A program made the translations under genes and the position numbers. Below, one piece after another: positions 25,900-34,600 of a DNA stretch of 64,000 nucleotides. The notes beneath the pieces were generated by a model. That model did no database searches. It had not been told where the DNA came from and worked only from the letters and a program-made list of their open reading frames with translations. How positions within the stretch are numbered: the stretch's first letter is position 1; each line of letters starts with the position of its first letter. Source of the DNA: Streptomyces sp. NBC_00523 (GTDB taxonomy: Bacteria; Actinomycetota; Actinomycetes; Streptomycetales; Streptomycetaceae); NCBI RefSeq assembly GCF_036346615.1, contig NZ_CP107836.1, positions 3,782,001 to 3,846,000 of the forward strand. The letters are read 5' to 3'.

Positions 25900-25926
25900 A
25901 GCCCCTCACCGTCGCGGTGAGGGGCT
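25900..25926 (-). terminator. Rho-independent terminator of the Dabb gene
   Basis: A 12-bp perfect stem (AGCCCCTCACCG) with a 3-nt loop, followed on the minus strand by TTTTCTTTG, 16 nt after the stop at 25943. Confidence 0.9.
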
Positions 25927-25942
25927 CGCAGGGCCGAAGGCG

Positions 25943-26236
25943 TCAGAACGGGTAGTCGGCGATCACCCAGGTGGCGAATTCACGCCACTGACCGGCGGCC
26001 GCCTGATGGTCCGGGTGCTCGATGTAACGCTTCAGCGCGGCCTCGTCCGCGACCGCCGAGTTGATGGCGAAGTCGTACGCGATCGGCCGGTCGGTGATGT
26101 TCCAGGCGCACTCCCAGAACTCCAGCTCCGGGATGGTCCCTTCCAGCGCCCGGAACGCCTCCGCACCCGCGACGACCCTCGGGTCGTCCCGCTCGACGCC
26201 GTCGTTCAGCTTGAACAGGACCAGATGGCGGATCAC
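25943..26236 (-). CDS. Dabb (stress-responsive A/B-barrel) family protein
   Basis: 97 residues from a GTG. The N-terminal strand IRHLVLFKLNDG and the C-terminal HPDHQAAAGQWREFATWVIADYPF are diagnostic of the Dabb ferredoxin-like barrel. The length is typical for the family. Members form dimers and act in stress or as small enzymes or cyclases; the role here is unknown. It is 9 bp downstream of a 54-residue membrane-protein gene, and the two end at a strong terminator. Confidence 0.9.
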   Translation of the reverse strand: MIRHLVLFKLNDGVERDDPRVVAGAEAFRALEGTIPELEFWECAWNITDRPIAYDFAINSAVADEAALKRYIEHPDHQAAAGQWREFATWVIADYPF

Positions 26237-26245
26237 GCGGTACCC

Positions 26246-26410
26246 CTAGTTGACGAGCTCGGACATGAAGTCGCCGACGCCCTGCGCGGCGTCCGCGATG
26301 CCCTCGAACCCTACTTGCACCAGGTCCGCGGCCCGGGCGGGGGAGTTGATGATCGTGTAGAGCACGAAGACGACAATCACGTAGAGAGCTATCTTCTTCG
26401 CTTGCACCAT
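26246..26410 (-). CDS. Conserved-looking 54-residue membrane peptide
   Basis: It starts at the ATG reading MVQAKKIA; the frame extends upstream but without coding character. A single N-terminal hydrophobic helix (ALYVIVVFVLYTIINS) with Lys before it suggests a membrane anchor or signal. A short amphipathic helix follows (LVQVGFEGIADAAQGVGDFM). It precedes the Dabb gene by 9 bp in one operon. No function is recognised. Confidence 0.7.
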   Translation of the reverse strand: MVQAKKIALYVIVVFVLYTIINSPARAADLVQVGFEGIADAAQGVGDFMSELVN

Positions 26411-26708
26411 CGGCCCCTGACTCCCCTTCGATCCCCTGCGGTTTCGATCCCCTGTGCGGTCGGGCGAGTCTATCCACACGTATGCGCGGATCCATCGGCC
26501 GTTTCCGTCCCGGACCGCGACCTCGGCCCCGGGGGCCAGGGACCAACGTCCCGCGCATCGGGGCCCTTGGTCCGCCCGCGAGGGGGTCCCGGCGAGGCAG
26601 GATGGAAGGTGAGCCCCTCGGACTCCGGGGGGCCGGGAACGGGAACCCTGCCGGGGACCATGCCGTGGCCTCCCCCGACCGCGGCAAGGAGCGGCAGGCC
26701 CCGTGACC
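26411..26708. other. Intergenic region with no supported gene
   Basis: About 300 bp upstream of the 54-residue gene. Short open frames exist on both strands but lack ribosome sites and have Arg/Gly/Pro-rich low-complexity translations. It presumably holds the promoter of the 54-residue/Dabb operon; no clear -10/-35 was found. Confidence 0.5.
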
Positions 26709-26745
26709 GGGGGAAGCGGCACATCCCCCCGATGCCGCTTCCCCC
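26709..26745 (-). terminator. Hairpin terminator of the DUF371 gene
   Basis: A 13-bp perfect stem (GGGGGAAGCGGCA) with an 11-nt loop, 5 nt beyond the stop codon at 26751. Confidence 0.75.
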
Positions 26746-26750
26746 TCCTC

Positions 26751-27878
26751 CTACTTCTTCTCGCGCGAGCCCTGCGCATCCCCCAACGCGTCGTACAGGT
26801 CCCGCCGGCTGATCCCGAACGGGCGGAGCACCGTGCTGAGGGTGCGCGCGGTGACTCCCTGCTCCACCAGCAGCGGGACCAGGGGCCGCAGGTCCACGTT
26901 CCAGGCGGCGCGCTCCGGAGGCGCCAGGACGAACACGCCCTCCTCCTCGCCCCCGACGGCCCCGGCCGCCTCGGAGAGCGGCAGCCACCTCACCCCGTGC
27001 CCGAGATCGGCATGCCCGTCCGGCACGGCGATCCGGCGGTCCTCGGCGGACCCGGCCAGCACCTCCGCGAGCACGGCGAGATCGGCGGCGGGCGCCCGGA
27101 ACACCACGGGGGCCGGTGCCGTCCGCAGCAGCTCCGCCTGCGGCGCGGCGGCGAGCGCCCGGCGGTCGGTCCGGCCCAGGTGGACCACCGGCGCGACCGG
27201 CAGCCCCGCCGCGAGCAGCGCTGGTACGGTCCCGGTCGCGTCGCCCGTCACCTCGAACCGGGCCCCCTGAGCCGCCGCATCGGCCAGCCACGCCCGGGCC
27301 GCCTGCGAGACGCCCTCCAGCGCGCCGGAGACGGAGGCGGCGAGAACCCCGCCGTCCGCGAGGGCCGCGCGCGCCTCGTCCGGGACGCGCGCCCCGTCCA
27401 GGTCCACCGAGGCGTCCGCCGCGCGCCACAGCAGCCCCGGGCGCCCCTCCGGTTCCGGCAGGCCGCGGCGGTGGACGAGCACCAGCGGCCGGCGCGGCCC
27501 GGACTCGGTGAGCGTCAGGGTCACCTCGGTCGCCGGGTCTCCCAGCGCGGCCACGAAGTCCGGGTCGAGGTCGCTCGCCACCAGTGTGCTGCGGAAGGCG
27601 AAGGTGTCCGGTGAGGCGTGGTCGCTGCGCCGGAGCACCAGGCGGTCGGTCACCTCGTGGTGCGGGTTGACGACGGCGGTGCCGGTCGCGACGTGCGGCC
27701 CGGCCGCGAGGCGGACGGCGACGGGGCCGCGCAGAAGGGCCAGACCCTCCTGGTCGAAGGCGGCGTCCACCCCCACGACGCAGGTCGCCCGGGGCGTGAT
27801 CTCCCGCTCGCCGGTGAACTCCAGCGTCTTGGCGTGGGTCGCGCGGACGTGTCCGTGGCCCCGGGCGTGGATCTTCAT
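26751..27878 (-). CDS. DUF371 domain protein with RsmI-like C-terminal part
   Basis: 375 residues. The first about 135 residues match the DUF371 pattern known mainly from archaea (KIHARGHGHVRATHAKTLEFTG, then ITPRATCVVGVDA). The remainder resembles a decayed RsmI/tetrapyrrole-methylase C-terminus: APVVFRAPAADLAVLAEVLAG parallels the YEAPHRL segment, and the ending FGISRRDLYDALGDA parallels GLSRKELY. RsmI methylates ribose of 16S rRNA C1402. Because the SAM-binding half is replaced by DUF371, methylase activity is doubtful. The family link of the C-terminus is my inference. It is divergent from a SpoU methyltransferase gene. Confidence 0.72.
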   Translation of the reverse strand: MKIHARGHGHVRATHAKTLEFTGEREITPRATCVVGVDAAFDQEGLALLRGPVAVRLAAGPHVATGTAVVNPHHEVTDRLVLRRSDHASPDTFAFRSTLVASDLDPDFVAALGDPATEVTLTLTESGPRRPLVLVHRRGLPEPEGRPGLLWRAADASVDLDGARVPDEARAALADGGVLAASVSGALEGVSQAARAWLADAAAQGARFEVTGDATGTVPALLAAGLPVAPVVHLGRTDRRALAAAPQAELLRTAPAPVVFRAPAADLAVLAEVLAGSAEDRRIAVPDGHADLGHGVRWLPLSEAAGAVGGEEEGVFVLAPPERAAWNVDLRPLVPLLVEQGVTARTLSTVLRPFGISRRDLYDALGDAQGSREKK

Positions 27879-27977
27879 TGCCTTCTCCAGGGCCTAGGTG
27901 CGTTGTCCGGACCGGTCATCGTAGTCCGCGTCCGCGGGCGCGGAGCGGTCCGGCGGTGGCCCAGTAGACTTCCCGGC

Positions 27978-28472
27978 ATGTTCGAACACCTCCGCCATAA
28001 GCCGGGCACCCCTCTGCTCCGTAACCGCGAGCTCGTCATCGCGTGCTCGGCGTTTCGCAGCCGTGTGAATCTGTCCAGCGTGGTGCGGACGGCGGGGTGC
28101 TGCGGAGTCGAGCGGATCATCGCCTGCGGCAATGTGAAACTCGACCCGAAGATCGCGCGCGACGGTGCCGAGAACGTCGAGATCGAAATGCGCCGGAGCC
28201 TTCCGCCGGTGCTGAAGAAGATGCGCGAGGACGGTTACACCATCATCGCGCTCGAACAGGCCACCCATTCGAAGAGCCTGCACGAGATCAGCTTCCCCCG
28301 TAAGGCGGTCATCGTCCTCGGAAACGAGCGGACCGGCCTCAAGGAGGACGAGCTCGCGTGTGTGGACGAGTGCGTGGAGATCCCGGTCTGGGGCTCCCCG
28401 CACAGCTACAACGTCGCCACGGCCGGCGCCATGGCGATGTACGAGTACTGCAGGCAGTTCCCGACGGGCTGA
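27978..28472 (+). CDS. SpoU/TrmH-family RNA 2'-O-methyltransferase
   Basis: 164 residues from the ATG reading MFEHLRHK. It is a minimal SPOUT domain: motif 1 region FRSRVNLSSVVRTAG with the catalytic Arg/Asn pair, motif 2 AVIVLGNERTGL, and motif 3 IPVWGSPHSYNVATAGAMAMYEY. The length equals the knotted domain alone, with no RNA-binding extension, as in TrmL-type enzymes. It would methylate ribose of tRNA or rRNA using SAM. It ends 11 bp from the convergent rRNA methyltransferase gene. Confidence 0.9.
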   Translation: MFEHLRHKPGTPLLRNRELVIACSAFRSRVNLSSVVRTAGCCGVERIIACGNVKLDPKIARDGAENVEIEMRRSLPPVLKKMREDGYTIIALEQATHSKSLHEISFPRKAVIVLGNERTGLKEDELACVDECVEIPVWGSPHSYNVATAGAMAMYEYCRQFPTG

Positions 28473-28482
28473 CCCGCCGGGC

Positions 28483-29145
28483 TCACTCCTCCGGTCCGGC
28501 CGTGACCGCCGTCAGGGTCGCGATGACCTCGGTGCTGTCCGAGTCCAGCCTGCGCGCCCAGGACGAGGAGACGGCGGCGGCGTCCTCGGCCTTCGTGAGC
28601 TGGAAACCGGTGACCTTCCAGCCGGCGGCGAGCGCCTTTTCGCCGAGCACCTCTTCGACGTACGAAGGGGTCAGCTCCGGGAGGCCCTGGATGTCCCGCG
28701 GCACGGGCTCCCGCCAAATGCTGGTGCCGACCGTGGCCGTGAGCGGCGCATTCGGCTTGGCGACCGTACGAAGGCCGCTCCAGATGTCCTCGTCGCCCCG
28801 CACGAGACCGTGGAGCAATTTCCCCCACGGCATCAGGACCAGCAATTCATCGGCGGCCCCCCGCAGCTCCTCCGGGGCATTCTCGATCGCCGCGTTCACG
28901 AGCAGCAGATTGGGTACGCCGCCCTTGGCGGGTTTGCGGCGGCTGCGAATGCTCGTCTGCGTCATCCGCTGCCAGGCCGGGTCCACGCCCACGACCAGCC
29001 AGTCCGGATTCTCCTTGGCGATGCGATAGGACGCCCGGGCGTCCCCCGTACCGACATCGACGACGACCCGGGAACTCTCCTGGACCAGCCGCTCGAATTC
29101 ACCCTCGGCGGCCTTTTCGAGCTTCTTGCCCCGCACGATCTGCAT
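28483..29145 (-). CDS. KamB/NpmA-like 16S rRNA (adenine-1408-N1)-methyltransferase family protein
   Basis: 220 residues from the ATG reading MQIVRGKK. The SAM-binding motif VVVDVGTGDARASYRIA is near residue 27. The family marks KPAKGGVPNLL, LLVLMPWGKLLHGL and SSSWARRLDSD all match the KamB/NpmA aminoglycoside-resistance methyltransferases of actinomycetes. Those enzymes methylate A1408 in the decoding site and block kanamycin and apramycin. Resistance here is an inference, and the protein may be a core homologue with another target. It lies outside the repeat-bounded NRPS island, so it is not evidently that cluster's self-resistance gene. Confidence 0.82.
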   Translation of the reverse strand: MQIVRGKKLEKAAEGEFERLVQESSRVVVDVGTGDARASYRIAKENPDWLVVGVDPAWQRMTQTSIRSRRKPAKGGVPNLLLVNAAIENAPEELRGAADELLVLMPWGKLLHGLVRGDEDIWSGLRTVAKPNAPLTATVGTSIWREPVPRDIQGLPELTPSYVEEVLGEKALAAGWKVTGFQLTKAEDAAAVSSSWARRLDSDSTEVIATLTAVTAGPEE

Positions 29146-29262
29146 CACGGCCAGTGCTTTCTTCTCTCGGCTGTCCGGACGGCGGCGGCCGGCCCCGGCG
29201 GGCGTCCCGCCGCCCCCGGCATGATCCCCCAGCACGGGGCCCGGTGACCAACCGGCACCGGA

Positions 29263-29315
29263 CGCGGGCACACGCAAAACCGCCCCCGATCCGTTCACAC
29301 GGTTCGGGGGCGGTT
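29263..29315 (-). repeat. Left 53-bp island-boundary repeat (copy of the tRNA-Ser(CGA) terminator)
   Basis: It is identical to 50674-50726 except one base (C here, T there), in the same orientation. Its core is a long hairpin with AACCGCCCCCGAACC paired around GTGTGAAC, followed by TTTTGCG on the minus strand. Here it lies 23 nt after the SARP-TniB stop codon and can terminate that gene. Confidence 0.95.
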
Positions 29316-29338
29316 GGCGGAGCACGGGTCGGGGTGAG

Positions 29339-31270
29339 TCAGATGGCGATGACCTTGCCGACCGCCAGCCCCTCGAAGAGCGCCGGGGTGATGCGTTCCT
29401 CACCCGTGAGGATGGCCTCCTGAGCCGCCTGGCAGATGAGCTGCGACAGGGCGCGCATGTAGCCCTTGCTCCGCCGGTGCAGCTGGGAGGCGAGCATGGC
29501 CAGGTCGCCGGGCTGGTGGTTGTGGAGGCGTAGATCCTTGTCGAACTCGTTGACGATGTGGTGGAGGCGCTCTCTTCCTGTCCGGTCGAACCCGAGGGGG
29601 CTGGTCATCAACAGGGGATGGTCATGCCAGCGATCCTGTTCCTCCGCGAGCGGCTTCTCGTGGTCGGACGACATCCTCTCCACGATGGCGCGGCTGTTGC
29701 GGCCGCAGTAGACGAAGGTCGCCCCGGTCTCGTCACTGATGTACTTGAGGAATGCGAGCGAGTGTTCCGTGTCCGCACCGGGTTCGAGGCGTTCCATCCC
29801 GTCGATGAGGACCAACTGGGTGTGGCAGTGCCTCATGATGTAGCAGACCGAGTCGGTTGGATCACGGTCCGGTTGTTCGTGGTCCAGGCCGAGGAAGCGG
29901 GCGAAGGAGGCCGGCCAGTCACGGCTGCCCCCGGTTTTGGCCGGAACGCTGAGGGCTATGACCGGAATGCGGTCGACGTTCGGCCCGTAGCGCTCGTTTA
30001 TTCGCCTTTCGTAGTTCTGTCCGATCCACGCCAGCAGTTCGCTTTTCCCGGTGTTCGCGGGGCCGTCGACGAGGATTCCGATCCGTCCACGCGTCCGCCG
30101 GGCGTTCGCCATGAGCTGTCTGTGCACCACCAGTTCGGCGGAGCTTATCGCCGGGGTGCGGACCGGCCGCATATTGCCGTGGAAGAGCAGTCGCGGATCG
30201 TCCGGGCCGATGATGCCGCCCGTGGCCGGGCCCAGCTCCGGGGGTTTCGGCGCCTGGTCGACCGCGGTGCGCCAATTGGTCAGGGTGCCGCACCATACGG
30301 GGGCGGGTGGCTGCCGCGACCCGCGGAGCACGGTCGGGCCCGTCTCCGGCCGGTTGTCCGACGGCGTGGCCGGCCCGACCGTCCCCAGGTGAGGTAACGC
30401 GAGGGTGCGTGACGCCACCGGAAGGTCGGCCCACGCCTCCTGCGTTGGGGCGGCGTCGGCGTTGGTGCCGGGCGCCCCGCCGTCCTCGCGCATGTGCGGG
30501 TGGCGCCCGGACCGGGCCTTCTGCGTCGAAGACGTCACGTCTTTTCGGAGAATGCTCTCGTAGGCGGCCTGTACCTCGGCGGCCGGTCCCACTCCCAACT
30601 CCGCCTGCAGACGTCTGCGCAGCCGGTGGAAGACCAGCAGTGCCTCCGCCGAACGGCCACTGCGGCCGAGCGCGACCATCAGCTGGGCGCAGAGTCTTTC
30701 CCGAAGCGGATGCTGGGCCACCAACTGCGTCAGCTGATTGACGACTTCGTCGTTGGCGCCGAGCGACAGCTTCCACTCCGCGCATTCCTCGAAAGCGACC
30801 AATCCCTGCTCCGTGATGCCGATCGTGCGGTCGGCCAGCGAGCTCGTGCCTATCCCGTCCAGAACGGGCCCGCGCCACAGGGCCAGTGCCTGGCCTGCCT
30901 CTGCTGCCCCTTTCGCCAGGTCCCCGGCGGCGCTGAGTTTCCGTGCCCGGTTCATACCCCGGCGGAAGCGTAAGAGGTCCAGATGTTCATCGTCGACTTG
31001 AATGCGGTAGCCGGGTCCGTCCGTCTCGATCGACGTACTGCCGTACCCGGTCAGCCGTTCTCGAAGTCCCGACACACAGTTCTGCACCTGCTTTGTCGCG
31101 GTTGTCGGTGGATTCTCCTCCCACAGTGCCGAGATCAATCTCGGAATCGGCAGCATCGCATTAGGAGACAGTAGAAGTGCCGCGAGCAGACGTCTTTGAC
31201 GCGCGCTGGACAACGCTACCCGAATGTCACCATTCCATATCTCAAGTGGACCTAATACGCGAAAATGCAC
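29339..31270 (-). CDS. SARP-type regulator fused to a TniB-like P-loop ATPase
   Basis: 643 residues from a GTG (VHFRVLG) with GGAGG upstream. Residues 1-90 form the OmpR-like winged helix of SARPs (FRVLGPLEIWNGDI, QRRLLAALLLS). Residues about 95-245 are the bacterial transcriptional activation domain (LDLLRFRRGMNRARKL, LVAQHPLRERLCAQLMVALGRSGRSAEAL). After a Pro-rich linker, an ATPase domain at about 380-640 has Walker A GPANTGKSE near 402 and a Walker B-like LVLIDGMERL near 488 where the usual Glu is Gly. SLAFLKYISDETGATFVYCGR resembles TniB of Tn7-like elements. Codon 6 is TTA, so expression should need bldA tRNA. It is the probable activator of the divergent NRPS operon. Confidence 0.88.
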   Translation of the reverse strand: MHFRVLGPLEIWNGDIRVALSSARQRRLLAALLLSPNAMLPIPRLISALWEENPPTTATKQVQNCVSGLRERLTGYGSTSIETDGPGYRIQVDDEHLDLLRFRRGMNRARKLSAAGDLAKGAAEAGQALALWRGPVLDGIGTSSLADRTIGITEQGLVAFEECAEWKLSLGANDEVVNQLTQLVAQHPLRERLCAQLMVALGRSGRSAEALLVFHRLRRRLQAELGVGPAAEVQAAYESILRKDVTSSTQKARSGRHPHMREDGGAPGTNADAAPTQEAWADLPVASRTLALPHLGTVGPATPSDNRPETGPTVLRGSRQPPAPVWCGTLTNWRTAVDQAPKPPELGPATGGIIGPDDPRLLFHGNMRPVRTPAISSAELVVHRQLMANARRTRGRIGILVDGPANTGKSELLAWIGQNYERRINERYGPNVDRIPVIALSVPAKTGGSRDWPASFARFLGLDHEQPDRDPTDSVCYIMRHCHTQLVLIDGMERLEPGADTEHSLAFLKYISDETGATFVYCGRNSRAIVERMSSDHEKPLAEEQDRWHDHPLLMTSPLGFDRTGRERLHHIVNEFDKDLRLHNHQPGDLAMLASQLHRRSKGYMRALSQLICQAAQEAILTGEERITPALFEGLAVGKVIAI

Positions 31271-31333
31271 AGTGAAGCCCCCCTCCAGTGGGGACTCTAA
31301 CAATCCGGTCTCTCCGAGTTCCGGGCCTTCGGG

Positions 31334-31430
31334 GATGACGCGTCGATGACGTCTTGATGACGCGACGGCGCTCGTCGCCTTTCCGTCCTGGTCGGAGGCC
31401 GGTTGCTCCGCCGGTGACCCGCTGATGACG
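31334..31430 (+). promoter_or_regulatory. SARP-box-like GATGACG repeats between regulator and NRPS operon
   Basis: GATGACG occurs exactly at 31334, 31345 and 31356 (11-bp pitch), with a fourth copy at 31424. SARPs bind direct heptamer repeats with 11-bp pitch near the -35 region, so these are likely operators of the SARP-TniB protein for the MbtH/NRPS promoter. No convincing -10 hexamer was identified. Confidence 0.65.
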
Positions 31431-31462
31431 GGGCGAGGACTGTGGAGTGGAAAGTCACCGCC

Positions 31463-31636
31463 ATGACCTACGCCGTTGTCGTGAACGCTGAGGAGCAGTA
31501 CTCCATCTGGCCGGAGGGCCGTGAGTTGCCGTCCGGCTGGCGATATGAAGGGGTGAGAGGCGACGAACAGCAGTGCCTCGACCACATCGCCCGCGTTTGG
31601 ACCGATCTGAGGCCGCTCAGCGGGCGGGCCCGGTGA
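31463..31636 (+). CDS. MbtH-like NRPS accessory protein
   Basis: 57 residues from the ATG; an in-frame GTG at 31442 would add seven residues. The MbtH signature is complete: [22 protein letters not shown], then [16 protein letters not shown]. MbtH proteins bind and solubilise adenylation domains of partner NRPSs. It is the first gene of the NRPS operon. Its TGA overlaps the GTG start of NRPS 1, so translation is coupled. The divergent SARP-TniB gene begins 192 bp upstream. Confidence 0.95.
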   Translation: MTYAVVVNAEEQYSIWPEGRELPSGWRYEGVRGDEQQCLDHIARVWTDLRPLSGRAR

Positions 31637-34600
31637 ACGTCGAGCACATCGCCGTAATGGCGGCCTGGCAGGAGGCACTCGGCCGGAATCCGAGTACTCC
31701 CGACGACGTTTTCTTCGACCTGGGAGGAGATTCGCTCGGTGCGATGAAAGTGGTCGCCCGGCTCCGCTCGGTATTCGGCGACGGTGCGATCGAGTTGGCG
31801 GACTTCTTCGACGGCCCCACCGTGAATGGAATAGTTGCAGTATTGACGTCCGGGTCCGGAAATCCGCCCCCGGCGCCTGTGCCCGCACGCACCGTCGACA
31901 GCGGCCGTCTGTCCAGGGGCGAAGACCGCATGCGTCTGCTTGAGCAGCTTCACCCGGATTACGTCATCCGGTACTCCGTGCGTGTGCGGGGAGAACTGGA
32001 TGTCGACGCGTTATGGCGCGCGATCGCGGAGGTCGTGGCCAGGCACGATCAGCTACGAGTCAGGTACACCCCGGCCCGGGCCGTCGACCGGCCCGGGGAC
32101 GTGCTCCTCGATGCGGACGTCGATCTGCGCGCGGGCCCCGTCGCAGGTTGGCGGCTGACCCGGACAGGAGTGCAGGAACATGTCCTGACCTTCACCGCGC
32201 ACCACATCGCGATCGACGGATGGTCCGCAAGCATCGTCGCGTCGGACCTCTCCGCCTGCTACCGCGCCGTCGTGACGGGCAGCCCTCTCGGTGAGCGGCC
32301 CGCGGGGCCGTCGTACCCGGATTTCGTGGCGTGGCAGGAGGAGTGGCTGGGGTCCGCGGAGTTCGAGGCGTTGCTCGACGAGCGGGCCCAGCGGATCGCG
32401 GGCGTGCCGCCGCTGGAACTGCCACTGGTCCACCGGCGGCCGGACGCCTGGTCGGCAGAAGGCGACGCGGTCGAATTCCGGTTGCCCGCGGCGGTGGCCG
32501 AACAGCTCAAGGCATTGAGCAGGGCGTGCGGAACGACTCCGTTCGCGGCCTGGTTCTCCTGCTTCGCGGCCGTCCTGGGACGCGTAAGCGGGCAGGCCGA
32601 CTTTGCGATCGGAACCCCGGTCGCCGGGCGCGATCGTGCCGAGTGGCACTCGGTGGTCGGCTTGTTCGCCGACATGCTCGCGGTCCGTGTCGACGTCTCG
32701 CCCCATCATTCGTTCACCCATCTACTCGCGTCGACCAGCGCCGACCTGCTCGCGGCGTCGACCCGGCCCGCCGTGCCGTTCGACTGTCTGGTCGAGCGGG
32801 TGCACCCGCCCAGGGAGAGTGCCAGGCACCCCTTGTTCCAGGTGCTGTTCGCCGTCGAGGATGCTGCCGCGTTCCCCTTCGACGGGCCGGGCCTCCACGT
32901 CACCGACATCCCGGACGACTCGACGCTGGCCGAGGTGGACCTCACCCTGTCGCTCCGGCCGGCACCTGACGGTGGCATGACGGGACGCGTCGAGTACCCG
33001 ACGGCGCTGTTCGACCGCGCCTTCGCGGAGGGCGTGGCAGACGGGTTCGCGGCGCTGGTGGCCGATGCCGTGGCCGACCCGTCACTGGCCCTCGGCGATC
33101 TGGGTACGGTGCTCCCGCCCAGTGTGACGGCCGCCGAGGCGTCGGGCGCCGAGGACGCCACGGTGGTCGAACTGTTCGAGCGACAGGCCGCAGCCACACC
33201 GGACGCCGTGGCGGTGATCAGTGGCGAGACGGTGCTGACCTACGCGGAGTTGCTCGACCGGGTGCGCCGGTTCAGCGTTCCCGACGCCGGCTTCGCGGGC
33301 TTGGCGATGCACCGCGACGCCGACCTGGTCGTCGGCCTCCTGGGCGTACTCAGGTCGGGTGCGGCCTGCGTGTGGCTGGACCCCCGGCACCCCGCAGAGC
33401 GACTGCGTGCGCTGCTCGATGGCGCGGAGCCCATAACTCGCGTACGGCTGGCTGACGACCCGGGTCACACGCCCCCCGCCCTGCGCGACGTCGCGTATGT
33501 CGCCTACACGTCCGGTTCCACGGGCGAGCCGCGAGGGGTACTCGTCGAACACGGAGCCCTGAGCCGTCACGTACAGGTGATGGGCGACCGCTGCGGCGTC
33601 ACTACGGAGTCCCGTATCGCGTTGCTGGCCGCCCTCGGTTTCGACGTGTCCATCGAGCAGATCCTCGTTCCGCTCCTCCGCGGGGCGGCGGTCGTCGTGC
33701 TCGATCCGCGCAGCCAGTCCGCCGACCAGGTGCTCGAAGACCTGGGCAAGCACCAGGTGTCGATCGTCAATGTCACCCCGATGTACTACCGGGAGCTCGT
33801 AGACCGCGCGGTCGTCGACGACGAGCGCTTGCGGCAGGTGTCTCTGCTCAATCTCGGCGGCGACGTGGTGAGCGGGGAGGACGTCCGGCGCTGGCGGGGG
33901 CTCGGGCTGCCCGGACGGGTGGCGTGCGTATACGGGCCGACCGAGACCACGATCACCTGCACGGCGCACGAGGTGCCCGAGGACGCGGCCGGCCAGGACG
34001 TCATTCCCATCGGGCGCCCGCTCGCAGGCACCGGCGCCTACGTACTTGACGAGCACCAGTACCCGGTTCCCGTCGGCACATGCGGGGAGTTGGTCATCGG
34101 GGGAGACCGCGTCGCACAGGGCTATCGAGGCCGGCCCGCCGCTACCGCGGCGGCCTTCCTGCCCGACCCCTTCACGACCGTGCCGGGAGCCCGGATGTAC
34201 CGCACAGGCGACGTGGTGCGGCAGCGCGTGGACGGCGTTCTGGAGTTCATCGGGCGCCGGGACGCCCAGGTGAAGGTCCGGGGGCACCGCGTAGACCCCG
34301 CTGAGGTCGAGTCGATGCTGGTGAGCCACCCGGAGGTGCGGGCCGCCGCCGTGGTGCCCCAGGACGGTGCGGCGCTCGTCGCCTACGTGGTGCCGGAGAG
34401 GGGCGCGGGGACTGCGGACCTCCGGGACTGGTTGCGTGAGCGGCTGCCGGCGTACATGGTGCCGTCTGTCGTCGTCGCGGTGCCCGTACTCCCGATGACG
34501 GCGAACGGGAAGCTGGACCGGAGCGCGCTGCCCGAGGCCGGTAGGGCGCGTCCCGCCGGTGCTCCTCCCCGGTCCGAGCTGGAGCGGGTGGTCGCGGCGC

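Noticed and set aside
26482..26706. Possible 74-residue plus-strand gene in the intergenic region
   Set aside because: No ribosome site, low-complexity Gly/Arg/Pro translation, and no recognisable motif.
28483..29145. KamB-like methyltransferase as the NRPS cluster's self-resistance gene (tuberactinomycin-like)
   Set aside because: It lies outside the boundary repeats, and the NRPS domain content does not match a tuberactinomycin assembly line.
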